NCBI GenBank assembly: GCA_019426215.1
Contig: CM033393.1
Coordinates: forward strand, 5,242,046 to 5,306,045
DNA: 64,000 nt
Direction: 5' to 3'
Source of the DNA: Buddleja alternifolia
Taxonomy: Eukaryota; Streptophyta; Magnoliopsida; Lamiales; Scrophulariaceae
The position numbers and the translations under genes were made by a program. Below, piece by piece: positions 45,855 to 57,496 of the stretch; the first letter of the stretch is position 1; each line of letters begins with the position of its first letter. The notes beneath the pieces are model-generated. The model was not told the DNA's origin, searched no databases, and saw only the letters and a program-made list of their open reading frames with translations.

Positions 45855-46961
45855 GGGTCTGTTTGGCACGTTTTTGTTTTTGTAGTTTTGCAGAACAGTT
45901 TTGTAGAACGATTCTGTAGAACAGTTTTTGAAGAATAAAAATTATTGAAAACCTGTTTGGCACCTATTCTACAGATCATATGTTCTTCGAGAATGCGTTT
46001 GGATGAAATTGTTTTGTAATTAAAAAAATACAAAAACACATTTGGATGAGACTATTTTTAGGTGTAACATATATATTATTCAAATAATTTCAAAATATTA
46101 ATTAAATAAAAAAAACAAAACAAAAAAGAAAAAGAAAAGGAAGAAGATTCTGTTCATCTTCTTCAAAAGGATCTGAAAGAAAGCCATTCTCATATCTTTG
46201 AAGTAAACCCTTGAGCTGAGTCATGTTTCCGATCTCCGGCGGGATAGCGCCGGTGAGCTAATTGCCGGAGACAGCCAGGTATTCGAGGTGTAGAAAGGAG
46301 CAGAATGAAAGGGGTATTTCGCCAGAGAAGAAGTTACCGCCGAGATGCAAGTGGCGGAGATTCATGAGCAGATGGGCTTGCGAAGGGAAGTCGCCGGTGA
46401 TGTTGTTGTTGTAAATGTCGAGTACTTGGAGGTTTTTAAGGCGGTAGAGGGTGGCGGGGAAGGTGAGATTGAAGACATTGTTGGAGAGGTTGAGGTACCG
46501 GAGGCTGGGGATGCCGGCGATTTGGGGCGGAATGGGGCCGGAGAGGGAGTTGGCGGCCGCGGAGAGGTTGACGAGGAAGTGGAGGTGGCCGACGTCGGGG
46601 GAGAGGGTTCCGGCGAGGCTGGGGTTGAATTGGGGGAAGAAAGCTACTGTTCTTTTCCTTTTTTTTAATTATTATTATTTAATTAATATTTTGAATTAAT
46701 TAAAATATTTGAAATGTTTGAAATATTTGGAGGATAAGTGCACAGTAATTGACACTCCGTGTTTTGGACATTCTGTCAATTTTTGCCTTGGGTGACTGAG
46801 AATTTTGCAAAACACCTAAAACCTGTTCTCCAAAATCGTCTCTTGGGTGACTCAAAATTCTGCAAAACAGGTATTTGGAAACACTCAACCAAACGTGTTT
46901 TCCCATTTTTTGTTCCGGAAAAACGCCAAGAGAAGCCAAAAACAGCCAACCAAACAAGCCC
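45855..46961. mobile_element. Harbinger-type element carrying a captured LRR-kinase gene fragment
   Basis: Ends GGGTCTGTTTGG and CCAAACAAGCCC are imperfectly inverted and are flanked by TAA on both sides (45852-45854, 46962-46964). The 3-bp TAA TSD and the G-rich TGTTTGG ends fit PIF/Harbinger. At 1107 bp it has AT-rich subterminal parts with repeated CAGAACAG/GTTTTGCAGAAC-like words. The GC-rich centre (46150-46645, well above 50% GC) translates on the minus strand as part of a BAM/CLV1-type receptor kinase ectodomain. No transposase is present. This is a gene-capturing MITE (Pack-type). Confidence 0.82.
46150..46645 (-). pseudogene. BAM/CLV1-like LRR receptor kinase fragment inside MITE
   Basis: The minus-strand frame reads NPSLAGTLSPDVGHLHFL, SLSGPIPPQIAGIPSLRYL, NLSNNVFNLTFPATLYRL, NLQVLDIYNNNITGDFP, NLRHLHLGGNFFSGEIP, HLEYLAVSGN, stop, LTGAIPPEIGN. 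These are successive about 24-residue plant LRRs (LxxLxLxxNxxxGxIP). The wording (NLSNNVFN, LRHLHLGGN, LEYLAVSGN, GTLSPDV) is that of the BAM1/BAM2 class of CLAVATA1-related kinases. About six repeats from the N-terminal half are present. Signal peptide, membrane span and kinase are absent. One in-frame TAG (46258-46260) follows AVSGN, otherwise the frame is open. It is a fragment, not a gene. If transcribed antisense or sense it could yield small RNAs against the parent gene (inference). Confidence 0.88.
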
Positions 46962-46964
46962 TAA

Positions 46965-47188
46965 CACTTTAGTGTGACATTTCTAGCATTAACTCTATTA
47001 AAATGAATATTTACATCCACCCCCTCCAAACTTTTGGATTTAGCATTCGCCTACACCATTTTTTTTTTAATACCTCTTCTAACATTTTTTGATGCACTAT
47101 ATATTATAAGAAAATTATATTCACAAAACCATATATATTATACAAGCACGAGCTAATCCTTTACATTGATATAATTTTTAAAAAGAGG
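46965..47188. other. Short intergenic spacer
   Basis: AT-rich with nothing recognised. Confidence 0.5.
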
Positions 47189-48484
47189 TTAAATTTACTC
47201 TTGCCCATAATATTATGAGGTTGATCTCAACCATCCCATCTACTAATAAAATTTTAAATACTCGCGTAAACAAGTCAGTGGACAATGATGTCCTTGAGGT
47301 GTGTGTAATGAAGTTTATTTTACACCGACTATTACAATTTACATATTTTGTCCCCTTTTATGATCAAATTTAAATTGTTTTGACCTCTAATTGTATTCGA
47401 TGTTGATTTACTTGGAAAATCAATCTTCAATTATATAAATAGTAAAATATAATTATAATAGATAGACATAATGAACCTTCAAGTTATCTTACATAAAAGT
47501 TTGGTACAAGCACAGTCTCTTATTTTAATTATATCATACCTCTTTAAATGAAAAATATTATTAATTCGCATTATTCATTGTTAGAATACTATATATCAAC
47601 ATAATATGACCAAACCTTTATATATTCCTTTTTATAATATAACATGCACATACTTAATTATTTATAAGCATATTGACTTCTTTTTTACCTTATTTTAAAT
47701 GTATAATGCATTTAATTTTATTACGTGAATATGATGTACATACAAAGTACAATACAAATTAAGTAAATAATTTAATCTTTAGTTATTTATTATGAAAGTG
47801 CAACCTAAATTATGAAGAATAAATGACAAGATTTTTTTTTAATTGTCTATTAACACAATTACTTTTTTCAAGTGAAAAAGAAAATAAATCTACATATGGT
47901 ATTCTTTCTGACCATATGGCAGTCATATAAGTTTATAGAAGATCATTAAAATGTATGAATGAAGCAAGGTGAATTTAACATCTGTTTAAAAACTAATGAA
48001 TGAGGATCAAATTTTAACCTAAAATTAGCTTCAGTGATTTAAAGATACAAAGTACTACTGATTTTTATGTTGTATAAATACTCATATTTTTGTTAGATAA
48101 AATAAAGTGAAAAACCTATGATATTCAAGTGAAAAATAAAATAGCTCTATTATATCTTTCTAACAATATAAGATGGTAGTCATATAAGTTTATAGGAGAT
48201 CATTTAAAATTTATTATTTCTTCTATCTATACTATTGCAATTGCATTTGTTTAATTTATTTAATGCAGATGGTGTTGAATAAATTTGTGATAAATTAATT
48301 GATATTTGATTGGGGTGGGGGGTAAAGTTGTTTAGAGATTGTGACAAAAAGGGTGCAAAGTGAACTAATCATTTTACTTGAGCATTTCTGTCCATCAAAA
48401 TTGTTTACGGGGTATTTGAAGCTTTTACTAATACAAGGGCAATTGATATCAACTACATGGTACAATTAGAAGCAGTGGATTTAA
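47189..48484. mobile_element. Possible long-TIR element (about 1.3 kb)
   Basis: The left part (47189-47350: TTAAATTTACTCTTGCCC, GAGGTTGATCTCAA, CAGTGGACAATGATG) is inverted relative to the right part (about 48310-48484: GGGTGCAAAGTGAAC, GGGCAATTGATATCAAC, GTGGATTTAA), at about 65-70% over 170 bp. A relative of the ends occurs at 18495-18670. No TSD was found and it has no coding content. A direct repeat crosses its right end (see separate entry). Confidence 0.45.
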
Positions 48485-48630
48485 CATCTTTTTTAAAAAC
48501 AAATGAATGAGGACCAAATTTTAACCTAAAAGTCTCTTCAGTGATATAAAGGTACGAGGTAATTCTGATTTTTATGATATATAAATAATAATATTTTCAC
48601 TATATAAAATAAATTGAAAAATCTATACTT
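47972..48630 (+). repeat. 150-bp direct repeat, about 507 bp apart
   Basis: 47972-48121 and 48478-48630 share GAxTTTAACATCT, AATGAATGAGGA, CAAATTTTAACCTAAAA and CTTCAGTGATxTAAAG, at about 80% identity. The second copy crosses the right end of the putative TIR element. Confidence 0.65.
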
Positions 48631-49739
48631 TAATCTCTATAGAAAAATAATCGCAATTTTTCAAAAGGTAGTTGTGAAACAATTTGCATTAACTTCGTTT
48701 TGCAAAAGACTTGGACTTGATTACAAAACCGGACTTAATAATATAACCTATTTTATTCTATTTTTAGAAAAATAAACAAAGTTATTTTCAAGTTTATCGT
48801 TCTTTACATATATGAATAGTAATATTCAATATATATTGATGAAGACTTCATATATTGAGGCTACCTTCACAAGTTCTTCAGAATAATAATTTCAAGATAT
48901 GCCTCCCATTTAGCATTTTCAACTTAATGACTTTATTTAAATTCATAAATATTAATCTATATATACTCAATGTTTTAGTAAGATTTACGTATTAATTTTA
49001 GTTTTTTACTTGATTAAAAATGAATTGTGTATATAATGGAAGTAGCTAAAATTGTTCTTTATCGTTAGGAGTTGTCTCTTTTATTTTTCATAAATATAAT
49101 AAAGAGCTTGTCTAGGTTTAAAGGGAAGTGAATTTCAGAAACAAAAAAATAAGGGATCGGAATTTTTAAATATAAATAGTCTTTTTTTAATATAGATGAT
49201 TTGGTAGGAAAGGTGAGGTTTGGTACATTTGAAATGTCTGATTTGATACACATTAATTAAAGTTCAGGATCCAAATTGATATACGTTTAAAAGTTATAAA
49301 AAAGGAAAAGAAATCTTTTTAACCATATATTATTCTAAGATCTCATTTTCCCATCTTTCACACTATGAAAATAAAAATCCTATATCCCCCAACCCTCCAA
49401 CACCAATAAAAATAAGGGATAATTATATGTACATGCAGCCCCACACTTATTACGAAATTACTAAAGTCCACTTACTTTTGGTGCAATACCATAACCTCCA
49501 CCGCCGGTACAAGAAAATTACAATCTCACACCCCAGTCGAATTACAATTTCACCCCTAATAAGGGTGTGTTGGTAATGCACTAAAATGAGATTATGTTTT
49601 TTGGTAATTATAAGAAAAGTGAGGGAGTGTGAATGTAATTATTTCTAAAAATAAAAAAAGAAAAGTCTCTCTCTGTTTCTATCTATTTTTTTTTTTTTTT
49701 GAAGGACTGTTTCTATCTATTTGACCTTTCACAAAGTGC
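48631..49739. other. Intergenic DNA upstream of VQ gene
   Basis: AT-rich. 49430-49640 has weakly inverted ends (CCCCACACTTATTA; GTGAGGGAGTGTGAATG) that may be a decayed small MITE. Nothing firm was found. Confidence 0.4.
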
Positions 49740-49816
49740 AATTCTCTCTCAAAAGAATGGCTAACCCCACTTATTCATTTTTCAGTGCAAAAAACATGAA
49801 TGGTTAAACCAAAAAG

Positions 49817-49847
<31 letters not shown>

Positions 49848-50181
49848 CACTTTCTCCATCTTTCTTCATCAAACCCTAATTCAGACACAACCAATTTAAG
49901 CCAAATAAACAATAAACTTGTTCAAGAAAGCCCTTTTCGAAATGGCAAATCAGATCAGATCAGAGCTTTAATTAAAGTCATACTCATGGGTACTTTTCTA
50001 GCTCTCATGATCATCACTATTTATGGAAGTTTCTCAATAATGGCTTTGTAGTTATAATCACAAGAAAAAGAAAATCTCAGTTGTAGCATAGAAATCTCTC
50101 TCCTGATTCTATTCCTTCTTCTTTATTCGATTTTGTTCGATCTCTTTCTCTCTCTAGAATTCACTTTCTTGCTGTAAAAGG

Positions 50182-50222
<41 letters not shown>
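49740..50222 (+). promoter_or_regulatory. 5' leader of VQ gene with CT/GA tracts and uORFs
   Basis: Pyrimidine-rich sequence typical of plant 5' UTRs contains a (CT)n tract at 49819-49844 and a TATA(GA)n tract at 50181-50217, ending 5 bp before the VQ ATG. Several upstream ATGs open short frames: 49757 (16 codons), 49986-50051 (21 hydrophobic codons, MGTFLALMIITIYGSFSIMAL shortened to its core FLALMIITIYG) and others. The transcription start cannot be fixed, so which uORFs are in the mRNA is unknown. Confidence 0.45.
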
Positions 50223-50223
<1 letters not shown>

Positions 50224-51332
50224 TGGATTCTGGCAATAGTGGGAGCCTGCAGTCATCCAGCGGTGGTGATGATGAGTACGACTCACGCGCCGCCGCCGCC
50301 GCCGACTCTATCTCTGCTTTCATGAATAACCCCATTTCAAACAACCAACCACCACCACAGCAGCCGCCGCCGCCGCCGTTCTTTGACCCATTCTCCAACT
50401 ACTTGAATCCAAACATGGCGTGGCCCGGAAACACCCTTAGATCCGACCCGAACCCGATCCCACCCTTCATGCCATCTTTCCAGACAACGGCGTCGTTCGG
50501 AGTCGACAATAATAACAATAACAACCATCCCAGCGTTACTACTGCAACGACGCCGCATAATCAGAACCAGACGACGGCGGCGGCGCGTAACCCGAAGAAA
50601 AGATCAAGAGCCTCCAGACGCGCCCCAACCACTGTGTTAACCACGGACACAAACAATTTCAGAGCCATGGTTCAGGAATTCACCGGAATCCCCGCCCCGC
50701 CGTTTAACAATTCTCCATTCACCAGAACAAGGTTTGATCTTTTCACCGGAGGAATAGGTTCAACCACCACCAACACCTTGGACGCGCCGCCGTATCTCCG
50801 CCGTCCATTTGCTCAGAAAGTACAATCGCCGCTACCGTTTTTTACCAGTACTAACAGTGGTAATTCAAACTACCATCAACTCCAAATCCCACAAAATTCA
50901 AATGTTTTCAACAACATTCAAAACCCAATTCTCACTTCTCTCCTCCAAACAAACCCCAAATTCACCTACCCATCAAATTCCACAATCATGGCCTCAAAAT
51001 CTCATAATCAAAATTCATTTCAAATCCCAACAAATGAATTCAGCTTAAGCAATGATCAAGATCATGCCTCTACGTCAATCAATGGCCTCCAAACCCTAAT
51101 TTCCTCCGATCATCAAATCGCGATGAGGAGTGTTCCAAGTGATAATGATCCGGTCAATCGAGACGAAAACAACCATGACAATGACGACGATCGAGTTAAT
51201 ATCACAATGAATGGCGTGCAGATGAATTACTCGGCTTCGTCGAATTTTAACGGCGAAAAGTTAACGGAAAACATCACGGCGACTAAAGGAGAAGGTATGG
51301 TGGAATCATGGATTTGTTCTTCTTCAGAGTAG
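50223..51332 (+). CDS. VQ motif-containing protein
   Basis: VQ proteins are plant transcriptional cofactors that bind WRKY factors (and sometimes MAP kinases) in the nucleus, mostly in defence and development. This 369-residue product has the motif FRAMVQEFTG at 146-155 (FxxxVQxxTG: F146, V150, Q151, T154, G155). A basic nuclear-localisation-like stretch, NPKKRSRASRRAP (123-135), precedes it. The N-terminus MDSGNSGSLQSSSGGDDEYD, a poly-Ala run (23-27), Pro-rich (43-52) and Asn-rich (96-101) stretches indicate a largely disordered protein. RTRFDLF follows at about 168-174, as in JAV1/VQ22-like relatives. It is a single exon, as is usual for the family. The ATG is preceded by GAGGAAAA and is the first in frame. 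The gene is intact and has normal GC compared with its AT-rich surroundings. The exact orthologue is not assigned. Confidence 0.93.
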
Positions 51333-51985
51333 AAATGATTATACTATAGAAAGTATGTATGTGCTTGAGTAATGATGAGGGTTATGATTAAAACTTTGAA
51401 AACTGGTTAATTAGTGTGATCTTCATGATCTTTAACCATGACTTTCACAAAAGTTACAAATTTACACTGTATTATTACTTAAATTATTAGTGCTTAAATT
51501 ATTTGTAAATAATAGCCCTTTTTTACTCTTTTTGGATCCTTTCTCATACATTCATATATATATATATATATATAGTACAGAAAAATCTCATGCCATAATC
51601 TTGAGTATCATATATAATTTGGATCGTGGACTTTTATTCTGTTTGTTTGTTCTATAATGAAATTTTTTTGTGCCATTTTGTGCTTGCTTTTACATTTGAC
51701 TCTTACATCAGTGAGCAAAATGTGAATCTTCATAAGAAATTATGAATCGAAAGAAAAGATAAAACATAGAATTTTGTGAAACTTTTCTGCTTTACTCGCA
51801 CCTTTCTAGTTCTCTACGACTTCTTCTTTAATTTCTTGTATTTATTCAGTTCATACTAAAACATGCACTCAAGAATAGTGAGGTATCATTAACTGGGGTT
51901 GAGTTTGCTCTGGTTTCTTCCATTCTAATCTTTCTTATTTTTCTTCTGCCGGAAAATCCATCCTTAGGGTCATGATTCAAAGTGT
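51333..51985 (+). other. VQ gene 3' flank
   Basis: The 3' UTR presumably lies in the first 200-300 bp. No certain polyadenylation signal was chosen. An (AT)n run is at 51557-51574. No further gene was found. Confidence 0.4.
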
Positions 51986-52715
51986 CTGTCATCATCCAAT
52001 AATATCAGTTAATACGGCCAATTATTTATAATATATATTAGACCGTATTTATTATTCTTCAAGTATAGATACGCCCTAATTTGGCTATACGACCCAAAGA
52101 TCAGAATACCCTCACTATATCAAAGTTATTACAGTTAATTATCCGCGTGTTTCTTGTGGGTCGAGTACTACCCATAACATGAACTGACAACCTTAAATAC
52201 TGATTGCAGGATCATGATGCGTGACATCATCTTTGTGAACCATATATTCATCTTATATTCGTACATTAGAAGATCTATATAAATACCTCAAGTCACCACA
52301 AGGAAAGGGAGAGACAATCTACTATCTAATATATACTTAAATATTTCTCTCTCTAGAGATCCATACAACTCTAGTGATCTTGTTATATAAACTCAACGTA
52401 AGTTCCCTCTAGAAATTGGAGCATTTTCTAGGACGACCCAAATAAGTACAACTCTATAAATACGATCCAAATAGATATACGACCCTACAAACACAATCCA
52501 AATAGATACGACCCAATAGATTTGAGCTAAATATTTTTACTACGTAGGACTTGATCTTCTAATGACATACATAAGCATCTTGGTCGAGCATCCAAGTGCA
52601 ATCTATAATATTTTGTGTCATGTCAGACTCGTTGCTCCTACTGTGCTGATTCGTTCACTTGACTAAAAACAACCCAGATCACACACACACCCAAATCTAA
52701 TAGTATCAACGAATA
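51986..52715 (+). repeat. Possible solo LTR
   Basis: An LTR-like layout: TGTCTGTCATC start, a TATA-like TCTATATAAATACC (52273-52286), a pyrimidine-rich transcribed-leader-like part (TTTCTCTCTCTAGAGATCC), and TAGTATCAACG after about 52700, which is reminiscent of a PBS. No second LTR, gag-pol or clean TSD. Degenerate GACCCAAATA-type short repeats lie at 52430-52530. Confidence 0.3.
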
Positions 52716-53168
52716 CAATGATTTTATAGACCATGTGAAAATATAATCGATTGTATGATATTATCATATATTTTGATACTACTTCTCATTATCGAATTTT
52801 CACGTTTTTTTGGAGACATGCTAATGGGGTACTATTATATATAGGCGCTCTTTTAATTATGTTGCACATTTGTTTGCCTGATTTAGCCATTTCATGATTT
52901 ATGCAAGCATTTATTCCTAAATAAAATGATATTTATATTTATACAATTTTACTATGGTCTTAGAATTGTTCAAGCATTTTATATTTATTTATTTTGTATG
53001 GCTTGATAATATCGTGATATGCGGTGATTGATATGATATAATACCTATATGGCAATATTAGCATTGATACTATGATTTGAATCATGATCAGATTTGTCCG
53101 AACAAAGTCAATCAAATTAAGCAAATATTATCAATTGGTATATTCCTTCAATGAGAGTGACGAAAAAT
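52716..53168. other. Intergenic DNA, no gene seen
   Basis: AT-rich. Nothing recognised. Confidence 0.5.
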
Positions 53169-53171
53169 TAC

Positions 53172-53555
53172 GGCAATGTTTGGTTATGTTTTCATGTCAT
53201 GTGTGGTCGAAAATTCTCACCAAACCACGTTTGGTTCACAAAATATTTGGTCAAAAATACACTACTTTTTTGATAAAAAAAAACATAATAATTATTTTCC
53301 ATCTTTCTACACCTACTTTGTCCCTACACTTCTCTCTTTGTGCTCTCTCTCTTCTCTAACAGACAAAAGCTTTATGATTTGATTATTACAGTAACTTTTG
53401 TTCCCTCTGGAAACAAAACCAAACATTATCTCATCAAGAAAACACACTCAAAAACCAACTCCCAAAATAAAATCAAACACAATCTCATCAAATAAGCACG
53501 TGTCTCCATAAAGTTCTCACCAAAATACCATTCCAAAACATAACCAAACATAGCC
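53172..53555. mobile_element. Harbinger (Tourist)-type MITE, short form
   Basis: TIRs GGCAATGTTTGGTTATGTTTT-like and CAAAACATAACCAAACATAGCC-like are flanked by TAC on both sides (53169-53171, 53556-53558). 384 bp. It shares TIRs and subterminal blocks (GTTCCCTCTG, AACAAAACCAAACA, ATCTCATCA) with the 1253-bp element at 16345-17597. It lacks that element's AT-rich hairpin-bearing centre, so the two are short and long forms of one family. Confidence 0.85.
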
Positions 53556-53630
53556 TACATTTTTGGTGCTATATGTTTGGCCGTTTTTAAATTTGATTTG
53601 ATTCGCAGTATGTAACTTTTAAAAAAATTT

Positions 53631-53883
53631 ACATTTGGTCCCAACTGAATCATTTTACCAAACTTTAACGGCCAGCTCCGTTAGTCAATATTTTGATCTG
53701 TTTTGGGGGAAATAATTTGTGCATGAATGCACTCACACACAGATTACATATTCAACATCACAATATTTCTAGTCAATATCACGTAGCATTCATGCACAAA
53801 ACTCCCAACAAGAATGTTCAAAATGTTAACTAACTGAATTGACAGTTACATTTGGGACGAAGAATTTGGTTGGGACCAAATGT
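53631..53883. mobile_element. Foldback element next to MITE
   Basis: Arms 53631-53730 and 53786-53883 are inverted: ACATTTGGTCCCAAC and its complement at the outside, GTGCATGAATGC and GCATTCATGCAC at the inside, with a 55-bp loop. T- and A-runs extend the stem outward. No coding content. No TSD is readable. Confidence 0.7.
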
Positions 53884-54714
53884 GATTTTTTTTTTTTAAA
53901 GTAATTATGGAACTCAATGTGATAATCTAATGAGGCCAAAAAAAATTTTAAAAAAATCTTACGTATTAAATCAAAAATATGATTTTTCGAAAAATGCGAT
54001 TTTTTCAAAAAAGTGACTAAGAAATGACTGACAAATCAAAGTCTTATGTAGAAATTCTAATCGAGAATTTTTTTATTTGATGAAAATTCTAACTGAGATT
54101 AGGCACAACAAAATGTTAGGTAGTTATGTTATCAATTAATTTTATATATTATTATATAATTGATCTCTCATGTGATAAGAGTGAACAATAATAAATCAAG
54201 GATCATAAAAGTTTAAAATTCTAACTCGAGTTTAATATGGTCGATTCTAAAAGTAATTTACTTATCTCATAATCAATCATAACAAAATAATTCAATTATT
54301 TTGCAAGTTGCATTTGATAACTATCGGATTGAATTTTAACTAAGATTTTACGAACTCAGAAGAATAAACCGCAAAAGGGTTTTGGATTAGAACCTGGATG
54401 GTTGTTGAAGTTTACATTATTTTATTGATGTTGAGACAATCCGGACACTAAATTGGAACAATCAGTGGCGAGATTTGAGGAATTGTCAGGCGCCGCAACC
54501 TCAAACATAGAATGAACTTTATATTTTATTATTTGTTTCTTCATAACAAGTGGACATATATCCACCCAATTTATTAATATATGATTATTATAAATAGTTT
54601 GAATTTTCCTCTTTATCTCCCAACGGATACAGAGGACACATGAATGTATTATTTCCTTTCAAATTATCTTCACAATTTAAGTTTTACTGGCAATGAAGCA
54701 CGATGGCCATTATT
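53884..54714. other. Intergenic DNA, no gene seen
   Basis: AT-rich. Nothing recognised. Confidence 0.5.
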
Positions 54715-54717
54715 ACT

Positions 54718-55136
54718 CGCTACAACAAAAAATAATATTTATGATAAAATTTAAAATGACAATATTAAAATTATCACTAAATATGTATAATGAGTGACAA
54801 CACTTTTTGCTTGTCACAATAAGAATTTTTAGTGACAAGAGTTCTTTTAAAATTGTCACCATTGACTATTAGTGACACATGTATAGTGACAATACAAATA
54901 AAGTGACAATTATAATTGTTGTCATTAATTGTCAATACTGACAACAATTTCTTTGTCATTAATTATCAAGGGTTATCAAGGGTGACAACTTTATACAAAT
55001 TTTGTCATTATGAAACATGTGGAATCTATTTTAGTGAGAAAACAAAAGTTCTTATCACTAAAAATTTATAATTAGTGACAATTTTAATATTGTCACTTTG
55101 ATATTTTGTCACCAATGTGTTATTTTTTTTGTAGTG
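54718..55136. mobile_element. CACTA-type MITE
   Basis: The right end reads TTTTTTTTGTAGTG, the complement of CACTACAAAAAA. The left end, CGCTACAACAAAAAATAA, has one change in the CACTA word. ACT flanks both sides (54715-54717, 55137-55139), the 3-bp TSD expected for CACTA elements. 419 bp, with many GTGACAA/TTGTCAC words giving a strong secondary structure. Confidence 0.82.
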
Positions 55137-55139
55137 ACT

Positions 55140-55827
55140 TTCTTTCAAAATAATGCATAAATTAAGGTAAAAATTATTTTTTGGTCCAAAGCAATAAGTT
55201 ACATGAATAATATTTTATTCGATAATCCTGTCGATGTGATTAGGTAATCAACTCCCATCAAATGTACTTGAGGGCTTCATTAAGAAATACATTTTCATAT
55301 AATTTTTTCTTTGTCATTTGACGTACATATTTCTCTCTTTGAACCCTAATGTGTCTTTCTCATGTTTTATCCCACTAAATTAGCATAGTTAACGCCTTAA
55401 GGCCCTTAACGGTCACATAACATGACATAGCGTATTTTATCCAAATACTATTGTGTAAATTAAATGTGGAATTTTTTTTAAAATATAGAACTAATTTCCA
55501 TAGCCCCTAAAATTAAGAATCAAATTTGCCCAACCCTATTCAATGGAACAAAAATGCAATTGTCGCTACAAATTAATGTCAATGAAAATGTAGAACAGTT
55601 TTATGTTAAGATATGGGAGATACAAATTTATAGAAAAAAATTGGCTCAAAGAAATATATGATAGTAACGTCACTCTTATAAGCTTTATAAACATTTTTAC
55701 ATATGACGTTTAATAATTTTATTTTTAGTATGTATATAACATTGTACTTAAAAATCATGTTACTACAGAAATAATTATATAAAGAAAAAACCTTTCATTT
55801 GACATGGGTATTATAATTAGTAATATG
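55140..55827. other. Intergenic DNA, no gene seen
   Basis: AT-rich. Nothing recognised. Confidence 0.5.
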
Positions 55828-55836
55828 TAAAAAATA

Positions 55837-56964
55837 AGGAAAATTTCATTTTTGGTCCCCCAGTTATACTTGGAATTCAAGTTTGGTCCCCCAGTTACAC
55901 CGCTCATCAAATGTAGTCCCTAAACTACTACATTTTCATCAGATGTGATCCTTCCGTCTAATTTTGCGTCAAATTGGAACCTGTTGGGGTTAATTGAAAT
56001 GTCAAAAATTATATTTTGTACCTCAAAAGGACAAATTTTGATAATTTTCACCCCAAAGAAGAATAACTAACAAATTTCACCATTTTAACATAATTTTTCA
56101 AAGTTGAAAATAGAATTAGCAATTCACCATTACTCTGTTATGGTTTCTTGTCTCTTTTTAATGGTAATTTTGATCATATATACTTCTTATAACTCATTTC
56201 GTCACTGTAAATAAACTTAGCAAACAAAAGAACAACAATATGAAAAATTATCAATTATAAATAGAATAAATAACATAAACTAACAAAAGTAGAGAGGACT
56301 AAAATTAAAAATATATACAAATCCAAAATACAATTTCAGAAAGAGATAGGGGTGACAAATTTGTTAATCTTTATCTTGCTGCTTCATTCACTATTTGTAA
56401 AAAGCGGGGAAAAGTTGGAGATTTGATTGTAGCGGTTTTAGAAACAAACATGATATTATGTGGGTTTGTGGGAGAAATTACAGGGATTTGGATGTGTAAT
56501 AAATTAGCAAATATTCTTATCAACAAATTTCTTTTTCCTGCTTTGACTTAGTAGCAGTTATATACGATTTAAAATGAGGATCAATAACTAAATATAATTA
56601 CCAAAACATTTTTCTTTCTCTTTAACATCTCATTTTTTGCATTTTGTTGTTTTAAACACTATAGTAAAAGCCATGGATATGGATGAGAAGTGGATTGCAA
56701 TGTAATTTGTGAATAAAATTTTGATTAAATGCAATTATTTTTTATGGGTGGAAAGTGTCAAAAGTTGTGCTTGTGGGGTGCAAAATGTAATTTTTAATAT
56801 TTTAATTAACCCCAACAGTTATCAATTTGACTGAAAATTAGACCGGGGGGCGACATTTGATGAAAATATGGTTGTTTGGGGACACTACATTTGATGAGCG
56901 ATGTAATTGGGTGACTAAAATCGGATTCGGCGTATAACTGGGGAACCAAAAATGAAAATTTCCC
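55837..56964. mobile_element. Long-TIR Mutator-like element
   Basis: Ends GGAAAATTTCATTTTTGGT and CCAAAAATGAAAATTTCC begin inverted repeats of about 170 bp (CATCAAATGTAGTCCC, AAACTACTACATTTTCATC, CTGTTGGGGTTAATT and complements). Flanks TAAAAAATA (55828-55836) and TAAAAAACA (56965-56973) are a 9-bp TSD with one mismatch. 1128 bp with an AT-rich interior and no transposase. Confidence 0.85.
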
Positions 56965-56973
56965 TAAAAAACA

Positions 56974-57496
56974 CATATTATACGTGTCATAATTTAAGAT
57001 TAATACAAATTTACAAGAGCCTTTGAATTATTGTTGAAAATTGTAAAAAACCCCAAGTATTATTGAATTATATATATACATTATATATGGGTTTTTTCTA
57101 ACTAGGATTTAATCATCAATATGAACTGACTGAGTACTTGTGTATATATACCTTTAGTAAAGTGTTAAAAATTTTCTATATAGTCTTCTCATTAAATGGG
57201 TTAAAAACTCCCAATACATTTAATAACAGTAATAGTACTACTAAGAAAAGAAATATACAGGTATGTATAATTCATCTATCGTCCTGATTTAATATAATTT
57301 CCCTCGGATTTCAAACTTTTAATAATGACGCCTAATTGAAACACTAGGTGATGTTCAATTCTTACTCAAGAATCTTCAATCACTTTATGCAGACTGACTT
57401 TCTTGCATTACAATTTATCTACTTCTCCTTCTCCAAGAAATAGCAATTTATCTTTAATTCTTTGGGTGCCCTAAGATTCACGAATTATTACTTTAG
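56974..57496. other. Intergenic DNA, no gene seen
   Basis: AT-rich. Nothing recognised. Confidence 0.5.

Noticed and set aside
46345..46699. Plus-strand ORFs of 107 and 82 codons, Gly/Glu/Val-rich
   Set aside because: They are antisense shadows of the captured LRR fragment. The minus-strand frame has clear LRR motifs and the plus frames have none.
50123..50398. 91-codon minus-strand Gly-rich ORF overlapping the VQ start
   Set aside because: Antisense of the Pro/Ala-rich and CT-rich segments of the VQ gene.
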